NCBI RefSeq assembly: GCF_003253485.1
Contig: NZ_QKTX01000018.1
Span: 1-64,000 of the forward strand
DNA length: 64,000 nucleotides
Reading direction: 5' to 3'
Source of the DNA: Algoriphagus aquaeductus
GTDB lineage: Bacteria; Bacteroidota; Bacteroidia; Cytophagales; Cyclobacteriaceae
Below are positions 8,454-16,589 of the stretch, in pieces. Made by a program: the position numbers and the translations under genes. The first letter of the stretch is position 1; the number at the start of each line of letters is the position of its first letter. The notes under the pieces were generated by a model. That model was not told the DNA's origin. It searched no databases and was given only the letters and a program-made list of their open reading frames with translations.

Positions 8454-9479
8454 TCAGCTTCTCATTGAAGATCCCCTGACGACCAGTTCGGTTTTCATTT
8501 CAAGGGTTTCATTTTGACCCATGTCCTGATTTTTTAGCAATTCGATCATCCATTCTGCCGCCCTGCTACCCATCCGATAGCCAAACTGATCCACCGAACT
8601 CAAGGAAGGAGTGGTGTATTCCGAAAGCATCCAATTGCTGAAGCCCATCAAGCCTATCTGAGTGGGTATCTGATAGCCGGAGGATTTCAGGTAATTCATT
8701 GCTCCCAAAGCCACCAGATCTGTGATGCAAAATAACGCATCCGGCTTTTCCACAGATTCCATCAATTCTCGGGTAAATTCGAAACCTTCATCTTCGGAAA
8801 TCGCAAAGCAGTTTTTGACCAGAGATTCCCTGAATTCCAAGCCATGATCCTCCAAGGCTTTTTTGTAGCCCAAAAATCGTTCATGTGCGTTTTTTACTTC
8901 CATTCGTCCGCTGAGGTGGGCAATTTTTCGATAACCTTGTCGGATCAGATGGGTCACGGCTTGGTAGGCTCCTTGAAAATCATCCACCTCGATTTTGGGC
9001 CCCGGTAATAGATCTGTGACTTTGTCAAACTGCACCACCGGCTTTCCTTCGTCCACAAATGCCTGTAAATGATCTGCCTCTTTGGTTTCATTGGAGACGG
9101 AAATCAGCAACCCATCTACACCCATTCCTAATAAGTATTGACTTGCCAGAATCTCGTCTTTCAATAAATCATACGATTGGGCTAAAAGAATACTGTAGCC
9201 ATGTTTTTTTGCGGTTTCCATTGCGCCGCTGATAGTCGTGGAGAAAAAGTGATGGACAATCTGCGGTACAATCATGCCTAAAATCGAAGTTCGGTTTTTC
9301 CGGAAGTTCACCGCCATCGTGTTGGGTACATAATTGTGCTTTTCTGCATATTCCTTGACCATCTGAATGGTATCTTCCGAAAGAGAAGGGTAGCCATTGA
9401 GCGCGCGGGAAACGGTAGATGGGGAAAGATTGAGGTCTTTGGCAATGTCTTTCAGTGTGACTTTTCTTTTCTCAGCCAT
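8454..9479 (-). CDS. LacI family transcriptional regulator
   Basis: The 341-residue protein has a LacI helix-turn-helix at residues 7-30 (VTLKDIAKDLNLSPSTVSRA) and the hinge region NYVPNTMAVNFRKN. A periplasmic-binding-protein-like sugar-sensing domain follows (GVDGLLISVSNE, SSVDQFGYRMGSRAAEWMIELL). It is transcribed away from the catabolic cassette starting at 9646, with 166 bp between them, so it most likely represses or activates that cassette in response to a sugar or sugar acid. It could also act on the convergent permease-amylosucrase pair, since LacI proteins commonly control several loci. Confidence 0.93.
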   Translation of the reverse strand: MAEKRKVTLKDIAKDLNLSPSTVSRALNGYPSLSEDTIQMVKEYAEKHNYVPNTMAVNFRKNRTSILGMIVPQIVHHFFSTTISGAMETAKKHGYSILLAQSYDLLKDEILASQYLLGMGVDGLLISVSNETKEADHLQAFVDEGKPVVQFDKVTDLLPGPKIEVDDFQGAYQAVTHLIRQGYRKIAHLSGRMEVKNAHERFLGYKKALEDHGLEFRESLVKNCFAISEDEGFEFTRELMESVEKPDALFCITDLVALGAMNYLKSSGYQIPTQIGLMGFSNWMLSEYTTPSLSSVDQFGYRMGSRAAEWMIELLKNQDMGQNETLEMKTELVVRGSSMRS

Positions 9480-9645
9480 GGGTTAGGTTCATTGGGTTTG
9501 GCACGGTTGACTCTTGTGCTAATTGATTTCAGAAAGTACGACTATTTAAACCCAAATCCATATTTGGATAGTCCTTTCATCCATTTTGTAAGTAAAAAAG
9601 GAAGGAAAAATTCTATATTCAATCCCAACCTTAAACCCGAAATAA
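9480..9645. promoter_or_regulatory. Divergent LacI/cassette control region with candidate operator dyad
   Basis: Contains CCAAAT-CCAT-ATTTGG (9552-9567), overlapping ATCCA-TATT-TGGAT (9556-9569). These are two offset dyads centred within a base of each other. CATATTTG inside the dyad matches seven of eight positions of the Bacteroidota -7 consensus. This would be a logical site for the LacI protein, but LacI operators usually have a central CG and this one does not. Confidence 0.35.
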
Positions 9646-10353
9646 ATGAAACCTATTGTACAGATCTCGCTCGATCTGACGAATATCGATGAGGCCCTGG
9701 AAACCGCCGCTTTGGCCCTTCGCGCCGGAGTGGACTGGCTGGAGGCAGGAACTCCACTCATTCTGGCCGAAGGACTTCACGGAGTCCGAAAACTTCGAGA
9801 AGCTTTTCCCGGAATTCCCATTGTAGCCGACCTCAAGACCATGGATGGAGGCTATCTGGAGGCCGAAATGATGGCCAAAGCCGGTGCTACCCACGTCGTG
9901 GTGATGGCCCGAGCACATGCCGAGACCATCAAGTGTGTGGTCAAGGCAGGGAAAGACTTTGGTGTCCAAGTGATGGGGGATAATATGATCTGTCCGGACA
10001 TGGTGGAAGGAGCCAAATTTTTGGAAGACTTGGGATGTGATTATGTCATTCACCATATTGGCTACGATGAGCGAAGGGGCATTGCTGCAGCGGGTCATCG
10101 AATGCCTAGTCCGCTTGATCAACTTCGCGAGGTAGTCGCTGCGGTCAATATTCCGGTACAGGCTGTAGGAGGACTTTCGCTCGAGCAGGCGATCCAATGT
10201 CCACAATACGGAGCCCCATTAGTCGTCTTGGGTGCCCCACTGACGATTGATGCGGATTCCTTCAAGACCGCAGATGGAGATCTTGAAGCTTCGCTTCGGA
10301 TGATCTGCGAAGCCATACATGCCCAAACCACCGTTTTCCCCACTAAAGCTTAA
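9646..10353 (+). CDS. OMP-decarboxylase superfamily enzyme (HPS/KGPDC-like) with altered phosphate-binding loop
   Basis: The 235-residue protein aligns by motif with 3-keto-L-gulonate-6-phosphate decarboxylase and hexulose-6-phosphate synthase. It has Asp10 in ISLDLTN, Glu33 in EAGTP, the superfamily signature Asp62-x-Lys64-x-x-Asp67 (ADLKTMDGG) and His136/137. The first phosphate-binding loop (AVGGLSLEQA, 173-182) is present. At the second loop, where the family has Gly-Arg-(Ser/Ala)-Ile, this protein reads LGAPLT (195-200), so the arginine that grips the phosphate is missing. The reaction should still be a metal-assisted decarboxylation or aldol reaction via an enediolate, perhaps on an unphosphorylated substrate. 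It is first in a run of four closely packed genes. Confidence 0.85.
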   Translation: MKPIVQISLDLTNIDEALETAALALRAGVDWLEAGTPLILAEGLHGVRKLREAFPGIPIVADLKTMDGGYLEAEMMAKAGATHVVVMARAHAETIKCVVKAGKDFGVQVMGDNMICPDMVEGAKFLEDLGCDYVIHHIGYDERRGIAAAGHRMPSPLDQLREVVAAVNIPVQAVGGLSLEQAIQCPQYGAPLVVLGAPLTIDADSFKTADGDLEASLRMICEAIHAQTTVFPTKA

Positions 10354-10356
10354 GCC

Positions 10357-11400
10357 ATGTCCAGCACCAAAATACCCGCAGTAGTCAATTATTCCGAGCA
10401 AAAGCATTCGGTAGAAATCCGTGAAATCCCTGTTCCCGAAATCGGGGAAGAAGATATCCTTCTCGAAGTCGAGAATGTCGGTGTTTGCGGCAGTGACCTC
10501 CATCAATGGACTTCCGACCACAGTTGGCCGGTAAATTATCCGGTGGTCTTAGGTCATGAATTTGGGGGGGGAATTGCCGCTTTGGGTTCCCGAGTCTCGG
10601 GTTGGAAGGTCGGTGATCGGGTCGTGTCTGAAACCGCTGCTGTGATCGATACCCAAAATCCCATGAGCAAGGTGGGACTTTATAATCTCGACCCCACCCG
10701 CAAAGGCTTCGGCTATGGGGTGAATGGTGCGATGACCCGATATGTACGTGTACCTGCCAGATGCCTGCATACCGTTCCCGAGAATTTGTCTTTCGAAGAA
10801 GCCTGCCTGACAGAGCCTTGCTGTGTCGCTTTCAATTCCTTGGTGGGAAATTCCCATATCAAACCAGGAGATCGGGTCATCGTCATCGGACCGGGTACCA
10901 TTGGGATCCTGTGTGCCGCAGTGGCCAGGCTTTGTGGTGCCGAAGTGGCGGTATTGGGTTTGGAAGCGGACCGAGGCCGACTGGAAATCGCCAAAAATGC
11001 CTACGGTTGTGATCCGCTGATCGGAGAAGATGCAGCTGAGGCTTGGGCACGAAAGCGGGATGGCTTAGGGGCCGACCTAATCGTAGATGCAGCTGGACAT
11101 AGCATTACTCTCAAGACAGCCATGAAGTTGGTGCGTCCCAATGGGCAAATCACCAAAGTGGGTTGGGGACCTCAGCCCTTGAATTTTTCCATCGACCCGA
11201 TCGTTCAGAAAAACGTGCGTTTGCAGGGCAGCTTCAGTCATAACTGGCCGATTTGGGAGCGGGTTATTGCTTTGCTGGCAAGTGGGGCATTGAATGTGAA
11301 GCCTATTATCGGAGGCGTTTGGCCAATCACCGAATGGCATACCGCTTTTGAAAAAATGCATACCGGACAAATTGTAAAAGCTGTACTTAAACCTGTCTAA
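10357..11400 (+). CDS. Zinc-dependent medium-chain dehydrogenase, sorbitol/threonine dehydrogenase-like
   Basis: The 347-residue protein has the catalytic zinc ligands Cys44 (VGVCGSDLH), His67-Glu68 (LGHEFGGG) and Glu153 (LTEPCCVAF). Its Rossmann motif is GPGTIG at 178-183. The lobe that normally holds the structural zinc with four cysteines has none of them (residues about 95-120, reading DTQNPMSKVGLYNLDPTRKG). So this is a family member without the structural metal. It probably oxidises a secondary hydroxyl of a sugar, polyol or sugar acid with NAD(P)+. It starts 3 bp after the preceding gene and ends 1 bp before the next, so it is co-transcribed. Confidence 0.88.
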   Translation: MSSTKIPAVVNYSEQKHSVEIREIPVPEIGEEDILLEVENVGVCGSDLHQWTSDHSWPVNYPVVLGHEFGGGIAALGSRVSGWKVGDRVVSETAAVIDTQNPMSKVGLYNLDPTRKGFGYGVNGAMTRYVRVPARCLHTVPENLSFEEACLTEPCCVAFNSLVGNSHIKPGDRVIVIGPGTIGILCAAVARLCGAEVAVLGLEADRGRLEIAKNAYGCDPLIGEDAAEAWARKRDGLGADLIVDAAGHSITLKTAMKLVRPNGQITKVGWGPQPLNFSIDPIVQKNVRLQGSFSHNWPIWERVIALLASGALNVKPIIGGVWPITEWHTAFEKMHTGQIVKAVLKPV

Positions 11401-11401
11401 C

Positions 11402-12193
11402 ATGCGACTCAAAGACAAAGTCATTATCGTCACCGGAAGTACCACAGGTATCGGAAAAGCCATCGCCAAGCGATGCGCAGCCGAGGGAGCAAAAGTGGTT
11501 TTGCATGGATTGGAGCAGTACCTGGGAGAAGAAGTGGAAGAAGAGATTGGGGCCGAACACGCGGTGTTTCATTGTGAGGACATCACTTCAGAGTCATGCC
11601 CTGAAAATCTCGTGAACCTTGCTGTGAAAAGGTTCGGTAAGCTCGATGCCGTCGTCAATAATGCAGCTTGGGTCATCGCTTCTGATATCCACAATACCGA
11701 TCGTGCATTTTTCCAAAAAGTGTTGGATATCAATACCATTTCGCCCTTTCTGCTGATTCAAAAAGCACTTCCCGAACTGATCAAAACCCGTGGAAGCGTA
11801 CTCAATATCGGTTCGATCAATGCCTGGAGCGGAGAACCCAACCTGCTTGCCTATTCTGTTTCCAAAGGTGCCATCATGACCCTGACCGGAAATTTGGGGG
11901 ATTCCCTGATGCGGGAATATGGCATTCGGGTCAACCAAATCAATCCGGGTTGGGTGCTGACCGAGCGTGAAAAAGAACGCAAAAAGGAGCATGGACTTTC
12001 CGAAACTTGGTACGAGGACTTGCCTGCCATCATTGCTCCATCCGGGAGAATTCTATCTCCTGAAGAGATTGCAGCGGCATGTATTTTCTTCCTTTCGGAC
12101 GAAAGCGGACCGGTTTCCGGACAAGTGCTCACTTTGGAGCAGCATCCGATGATCGGGAGAAACCTACCCAAAGACAACAAGACCTTTAAATAA
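11402..12193 (+). CDS. Short-chain dehydrogenase/reductase (SDR)
   Basis: The 263-residue classical SDR has the cofactor motif TGSTTGIG at 11-18 and NNAAW at 86-90. The catalytic residues are Ser138, Tyr151 and Lys155 (YSVSK). The insert after the active site (INPGWVLTEREKERKKEHG) is typical of sugar-acid and aldose dehydrogenases of this group. It sits one base after the zinc dehydrogenase gene and six bases before the TIM-barrel gene. Two oxidoreductases in a row suggest an oxidation-reduction pair that epimerises a hydroxyl group, or oxidation at two positions. The substrate cannot be named. Confidence 0.9.
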   Translation: MRLKDKVIIVTGSTTGIGKAIAKRCAAEGAKVVLHGLEQYLGEEVEEEIGAEHAVFHCEDITSESCPENLVNLAVKRFGKLDAVVNNAAWVIASDIHNTDRAFFQKVLDINTISPFLLIQKALPELIKTRGSVLNIGSINAWSGEPNLLAYSVSKGAIMTLTGNLGDSLMREYGIRVNQINPGWVLTEREKERKKEHGLSETWYEDLPAIIAPSGRILSPEEIAAACIFFLSDESGPVSGQVLTLEQHPMIGRNLPKDNKTFK

Positions 12194-12199
12194 TTCCTA

Positions 12200-13087
12200 A
12201 TGCCCAAATTAGCCGCCTTTCCCAAGGCCTTTATGCAGCAGCTCTGCAAGGATGGGAGTATGAAAATTGCCGATTGGGTGAAATTGGCAGCCCCGCTTCA
12301 GATCGATGGACTGGAGTGGTATGCCGGATTTTTGGAGATGGCCGATGAAAAAAACTGGCCCAAATTCCGTCGAATGGTCGAAAACGAGGGCATGGTCATA
12401 CCCATGATGTGCTGCTCGCCGGATTTTACCCATCGGGACAAAGCTTTCCGGGAAAAAGAAATCCAAAAGCAAAAGCGATGGATCGAGATGACGGATGCTT
12501 TGGGAGGAAAATACTGCCGGGTGCTTTCCGGACAGTATCGCCCCGAACTCTCTATTGAGGAAGGAATCCAGCTCGCCAAAGATTGTATCGAAGCCTGTCT
12601 CCCTTATGCCCAAAGTCTTGGAATCACCCTGATCATCGAAAATCATTACAAGGATGACTTTTGGGAATACACGGAGTTTGCCCAAAAGCGGGCGATCTTC
12701 ACCAAACTGGTCAACAGCATTCACCATCCCAACTTTGGGGTGAATTTCGATCCGAGTAATACCTTTTTGGCAGGAGAAGATCCACTGGATTTACTATATG
12801 ACGTGTCTGAACGGGTGGTGACCATGCATGCGAGCGATCGATTCCTAAAATACGGAACAATTGAAGATTTGCGAAAAGTAGAGGGTGGAGCCGTGGGTTA
12901 TGCGAAAATGCTCAGTCACGGCGAAATCGGTAAAGGCATGAATGATTATGACGCGATCTTCACCGAACTCAAGCGAGTCGGCTTTGACAACTGGATCAGT
13001 ATCGAAGATGGCGTGGATGGCATGGATCAGCTGGAGCGTAGTGTGGCGTTTTTGAAGAAGAAGATTGCGCAGTATTGGCATATGTGA
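12200..13087 (+). CDS. Sugar isomerase/epimerase-like TIM-barrel protein (xylose isomerase-like)
   Basis: The 295-residue TIM barrel belongs to the AP-endonuclease-2/xylose-isomerase-like superfamily. The likely divalent-metal ligands are visible: Glu in LIIENHYKDD, Asp in GVNFDPSNT, His in VTMHASDR and Glu in ISIEDG. Family members are isomerases, epimerases, dehydratases and some sugar-acid decarboxylases, all using metal-stabilised enediolates. There is no signal peptide, so it is cytoplasmic. It is the last of four tightly spaced genes and is followed by a 486-bp non-coding region, so it is probably the operon's end. Confidence 0.85.
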   Translation: MPKLAAFPKAFMQQLCKDGSMKIADWVKLAAPLQIDGLEWYAGFLEMADEKNWPKFRRMVENEGMVIPMMCCSPDFTHRDKAFREKEIQKQKRWIEMTDALGGKYCRVLSGQYRPELSIEEGIQLAKDCIEACLPYAQSLGITLIIENHYKDDFWEYTEFAQKRAIFTKLVNSIHHPNFGVNFDPSNTFLAGEDPLDLLYDVSERVVTMHASDRFLKYGTIEDLRKVEGGAVGYAKMLSHGEIGKGMNDYDAIFTELKRVGFDNWISIEDGVDGMDQLERSVAFLKKKIAQYWHM

Positions 13088-13573
13088 TTTACGAGTTACG
13101 ATGCTTCGACTTCGCTCAGCACAAGTTTACGATTTACGACATCTTTTCTTCAAGTTGACCTTGTTTTAAGCTGGAATCATTAGTGTTCTATAAATTTTAA
13201 AATCTTTCAAAATGTATATCCGCAATCACACCATTCGCAGAATTTAAACCTTGCACTTGGAAAGGAGATATATTTTAGTTACATCAAGATCCGAAGGATT
13301 GAAACAATTAATGACCCCCGGTGTAGCCGGGGGTTAAAGTAAAAAACTGTAAAGGGAAGCCCTGAAAGGGCGGAACTTTGATGTCTCACCCTTCCAGGGC
13401 TCAAGGACAATCAAGGGCATATTTTCCCTGCACTTCGTACAGGGTCATGAATTGTTTGGCTCCTTCAGAGCCATTTCCCAGGAATTAAAAATTTTATACT
13501 GCGTTCAACTTAGAAAAGGCGGAAAAGCGGATAATCATATCTTTCAATTTTAAAATTTTCCAATCCAACCAAC
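13088..13573. other. Non-coding region with REP-like hairpins
   Basis: No gene is seen. After a stretch rich in TTACGA/ACGATTTACGA words there is a strong hairpin at 13314-13334 and a composite inverted repeat at 13358-13401. The remaining bases to the lactonase gene are AT-rich and may hold its promoter. Confidence 0.65.
13314..13401. repeat. REP-like composite hairpin block
   Basis: ACCCCCGG (13314-13321) pairs with CCGGGGGT (13327-13334) around TGTAG. Downstream, GCCCT-GAA-AGGGC (13359-13371) forms a small hairpin. The longer arm AGCCCTGAAAGGG (13358-13370) is also complementary, with one mismatch, to CCCTTCCAGGGCT (13389-13401). Blocks of this kind are commonly dispersed between genes in Bacteroidota. 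Confidence 0.75.
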
Positions 13574-14446
13574 ATGGCAAATGCTTTAATAAAATCCATC
13601 CATAGTCAGTGTTTTTTGGGCGAAGGCCCGCTGTGGATTGCGGAATTGGGCTGTTTCTTTTGGGTGGATATCGAAAAGGGAAACCTGCATCGCTATCATT
13701 TGGCGACCGAAAAACTGGAAATCCGTCATTTTCCACATCGATTGGCCGTGGTCTTGGAGGGACAAAACGGAAAGTTGATTTTGGGCTTGGACCGGAAGCT
13801 GGTTCGCTACGATTGGGAAACGGAGGTGATCGAAGAGCTTTGTGAAGTTGAATCGGATTTGACTTTGAATCGCTTCAATGACGGAAAAGTCGATCCTCAA
13901 GGTCGAATCTGGATCGGCACGCTAAGTACACTGTTTACTGAAGGTTCGGGTTCCTTGTATCGAATTGGAACGGATCTAAAACCCCTAACTCAATTAAAAA
14001 ACCTGACCATTTCCAACGGGATGGCTTGGACAGCCGATCAACGGACTTTTTACTTTATCGATACCCCAACCAAGAAAATCCAGGAATTTGCCTTTGATCC
14101 GAAAACTGGAGCCATTGAATTTCGACGAATAGCAGTCGAGATTCCGGAGGTATTGGGCTTTCCGGACGGGATGTGCATCGATCGGGAAGGGATGCTTTGG
14201 GTGGCGCATTATGCGGGTTCGGGCGTGTATCGTTGGGATCCGAGCACGGGACAACTTTTAGACAAAATCGAACTGCCCGTACCTCATGTCACTTCCTGTT
14301 GTTTTGGTGGGGAAAATCTGGATCTGATGCTGATTACCACGGCACAGGAAAATCTGACAGCGGATGATTTGAAAAAATATCCGCAGAGCGGGGATGTGTT
14401 TTTGGTGAAGGTGGAGGGAATTGAGTCCTTTCAGGCAGAGATTTAA
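13574..14446 (+). CDS. SMP-30/gluconolactonase/LRE family lactonase
   Basis: The 290-residue six-bladed beta-propeller has the metal-binding residues of SMP-30 in the right order and spacing: Glu17 (FLGEGPLW), Asn102 (RFNDGKVD), Asn148 (ISNGMAW) and Asp198 (GFPDGM). The family opens sugar lactones to sugar acids using a divalent cation. There is no signal peptide. It follows the dehydrogenase cassette in the same direction after 486 bp, so it may hydrolyse the lactone made by one of those dehydrogenases. It probably has its own promoter. Confidence 0.9.
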   Translation: MANALIKSIHSQCFLGEGPLWIAELGCFFWVDIEKGNLHRYHLATEKLEIRHFPHRLAVVLEGQNGKLILGLDRKLVRYDWETEVIEELCEVESDLTLNRFNDGKVDPQGRIWIGTLSTLFTEGSGSLYRIGTDLKPLTQLKNLTISNGMAWTADQRTFYFIDTPTKKIQEFAFDPKTGAIEFRRIAVEIPEVLGFPDGMCIDREGMLWVAHYAGSGVYRWDPSTGQLLDKIELPVPHVTSCCFGGENLDLMLITTAQENLTADDLKKYPQSGDVFLVKVEGIESFQAEI

Positions 14447-14502
14447 TTTCCCGCTGATCAACGCAGAAAAAGTCGGAGATGAGCGCTGATTTGTCCACCT
14501 AT

Positions 14503-14614
14503 ATTTCCCACAGATTTTCACTGATTTATTTCACAGATTCCCACAGATTTTAAAATCAAGAAAAAAGATCTGTGATGATCTGTGTTTCTTAATCCGTGCA
14601 AATCTGTGGGAAAT
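14503..14614. repeat. Inverted repeats built on CACAGATT words
   Basis: ATTTCCCACAGATTT (14503-14517) is the exact reverse complement of AAATCTGTGGGAAAT (14600-14614). Between them CACAGATT and ATCTGTG words recur several times. The block lies between two convergent genes and could fold into a long cruciform-like structure. Confidence 0.8.
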
Positions 14615-14619
14615 AAAAA

Positions 14620-14643
14620 AAGGCCAATCTCTCGATCAGCCTT
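14620..14643 (-). terminator. Intrinsic terminator of pheS
   Basis: Read on the minus strand, a ten-pair stem (AAGGCUGAUC with GAUUGGCCUU, two G-U pairs) closes a GAGA tetraloop and is followed by a run of U. It begins within a few bases of the pheS stop codon. Confidence 0.85.
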
Positions 14644-14651
14644 CCTTTGTT

Positions 14652-15680
14652 CTACAACATCGGCCTAAACTGCCGCAGGAATCGGACATCATTTTCGGTA
14701 AAAAGTCTCAAATCTTTGATCTGATACTTCAGCATCGCGATTCGCTCGATTCCCATCCCAAAAGCAAATCCGGTGTATTTTTTGGAGTCGATTCCGCAAT
14801 TTTCCAGCACATTCGGATCGACCATTCCCGATCCACCGATCTCTACCCAGCCGCTTCCTTTGCAGACATTGCAGCCTTTGCCTCCGCAGATCAGGCAAGA
14901 GATGTCGATCTCCGCGCTTGGTTCGGTGAAGGGGAAGAAAGAAGGTCTGAACCTCACCTTGGTCTCCTTGCCAAACATCTCCTTGGCGAAGTGGTAAAGC
15001 GTGTTTTTCAAATCCGCGAAACCCACATTTTCATTTACATAGAGTCCTTCGACCTGATGGAAGATGCAGTGTGCACGGGCCGAAATCGCTTCGTTTCGGT
15101 AAACTCTTCCTGGAGAAAGGGTACGGATGGGAGGTTTTTGGTTTTCCATCACGCGCACTTGCACGGAGGAAGTATGGGTTCTTAGCGCGATATCAGGATT
15201 TTTCTCAATGAAAAACGTGTCCTGCATCTCACGCGCAGGGTGATTTTCAGGGAAGTTAAGCGCGGTAAAGTTATGCCAATCGTCCTCGATCTCCGGTCCT
15301 TCGGAAAGGTTGAACCCGATGCGCTCAAAGATCTCGATGATCCGCTGACGGGTAGCCGTAAGCGGGTGAATGCCTCCCAATGCCACATTGGATGGAGGAA
15401 GGGTCAGATCGATATCCGCTGATTTCGACTTTTTATTGGCAGAGTTGACTTTTTCGATCAGTTCTTGGAATTTCTCTTCGGCCAATTGCTTTACGCCATT
15501 GACGAGCTGTCCATAGGCGCGTTTTTCCTCATTTGGGATTTGGCCCATGGCGGCAAAAAGTTCGCCTACGACACTTTTCTTGGAGATAAACTCCATGCGG
15601 TAAGCTTCGAGTTGGTCGGGGGTAGTGGCGTCAGCAGCGGCAATGGCAGCTTTGATGGTTTCGATTTTTTCCTGATACAT
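14652..15680 (-). CDS. pheS: Phenylalanine--tRNA ligase alpha subunit
   Basis: The 342-residue length is standard for bacterial PheS. An N-terminal coiled-coil arm (about 1-90) binds tRNA. Class II synthetase motifs follow: HPLTATRQRIIEIFERIGF, HPAREMQDTFFI (motif 1/2 region), and the C-terminal motif 3 FAFGMGIERIAMLKYQI. A CLICGGKGCNVC cysteine cluster near residues 263-275 may bind zinc. With PheT, encoded elsewhere, it forms the alpha2-beta2 enzyme that charges tRNA-Phe in the cytoplasm. It is a stand-alone gene with its own -7 element and terminator. Confidence 0.97.
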   Translation of the reverse strand: MYQEKIETIKAAIAAADATTPDQLEAYRMEFISKKSVVGELFAAMGQIPNEEKRAYGQLVNGVKQLAEEKFQELIEKVNSANKKSKSADIDLTLPPSNVALGGIHPLTATRQRIIEIFERIGFNLSEGPEIEDDWHNFTALNFPENHPAREMQDTFFIEKNPDIALRTHTSSVQVRVMENQKPPIRTLSPGRVYRNEAISARAHCIFHQVEGLYVNENVGFADLKNTLYHFAKEMFGKETKVRFRPSFFPFTEPSAEIDISCLICGGKGCNVCKGSGWVEIGGSGMVDPNVLENCGIDSKKYTGFAFGMGIERIAMLKYQIKDLRLFTENDVRFLRQFRPML

Positions 15681-15701
15681 GACTGAAAATTAATCAAGCC
15701 A

Positions 15702-15709
15702 CAAAGCTA
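15702..15709 (-). promoter_or_regulatory. Candidate -7 promoter element of pheS
   Basis: TAGCTTTG on the minus strand fits the Bacteroidota -7 consensus TAnnTTTG and lies 21 bases before the pheS start codon. No clear -33 TTTG is seen. Confidence 0.5.
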
Positions 15710-15859
15710 TCATTTTTAGGCTTTTTTTCGGAGAAAGATGGACATCATCTCCCCTTGGAGTGAGTCTCACTACAAAATTTTTTTTCACCACTCAATCCAA
15801 TCCCAAATCAGGGCTCGTAAGTGCTTTCAAATTCAGAAACCAAAAAAACAAAAACCTTT

Positions 15860-16420
15860 ATGAACAATCTACTGAAAGTGGCTATCGCAGCCTTCGTCTT
15901 TTTGTCAGCAAATGTGGCTTTTGCCCAAATGGAAAAAACCGTGGAAGTAGGCGGGGCGCCGATGTATCCATCCAAAAACATTGTGGAAAATGCGGTGAAC
16001 TCTGCAGACCATACCACCTTGGTAGCCGCCGTAAAGGCAGCTGGATTGGTAGAGACCTTACAGACCGCCGGACCTTTCACTGTGTTTGCTCCAGACAATG
16101 CAGCGTTTACTAAACTTCCTGCAGGAACAGTGGAAACACTTTTGAAGCCTGAAAATAAAGGCCAACTGACAGCGGTGTTGACTTACCATGTAGTAGCGGG
16201 TAAAATGGGCTCCAAGGACATCGCCGACGCGATCAAAAAAGGAAATGGAAAAGCGGTCCTGACCACGGTACAAGGCGGAAAGCTGACTGCATGGATGAAG
16301 GGCAAAGATCTCTACATCACGGATGAAAACGGCGGTCAGTCCAAAGTAACCATCGCCGACGTATGGCAATCAAACGGGGTGATTCACTCCGTGGATACCG
16401 TGGTACTTCCTAAAATGTAA
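15860..16420 (+). CDS. Secreted fasciclin (FAS1) domain protein
   Basis: The 186-residue protein has a clear signal peptide (MNNLLKVAIAAFVFLSANVAFA, cut before Q). It contains one FAS1 domain with GPFTVFAPDNAAF, LTYHVVAGK and the closing GVIHSVDTVVLP. The start at 15860 is chosen over the upstream in-frame codon at 15821 because it begins directly at the signal peptide. FAS1 domains mediate adhesion or ligand binding at the cell surface or periplasm; the ligand here is unknown. The gene stands alone and ends in a strong terminator. Confidence 0.92.
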   Translation: MNNLLKVAIAAFVFLSANVAFAQMEKTVEVGGAPMYPSKNIVENAVNSADHTTLVAAVKAAGLVETLQTAGPFTVFAPDNAAFTKLPAGTVETLLKPENKGQLTAVLTYHVVAGKMGSKDIADAIKKGNGKAVLTTVQGGKLTAWMKGKDLYITDENGGQSKVTIADVWQSNGVIHSVDTVVLPKM

Positions 16421-16442
16421 ACCAAACAGTCCAGAGTAAACT

Positions 16443-16479
16443 AAAAAGCCGCTTGAAAATTACTTTCAAGCGGCTTTTT
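16443..16479 (+). terminator. Strong intrinsic terminator after the fasciclin gene
   Basis: Perfect 16-bp stem AAAAAGCCGCTTGAAA / TTTCAAGCGGCTTTTT around ATTAC. It has T-runs on both strands, so it may also stop transcription arriving from the minus-strand gene at 16590. Confidence 0.93.
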
Positions 16480-16589
16480 GTATTTAACTCATTGAAATAT
16501 TCCCTTAAATCAAACTCAAAACTTTCCCACTTTACATTAGTGGAATTCTAAACCTTGGCCTTGAAATGGAAGTTAGAAACTAGCTTTCT

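Noticed and set aside
9631..10206. 191-residue open frame antisense to the KGPDC-like gene
   Set aside because: It is opposite a clear enzyme gene with fully conserved active site; no motif in the antisense product.
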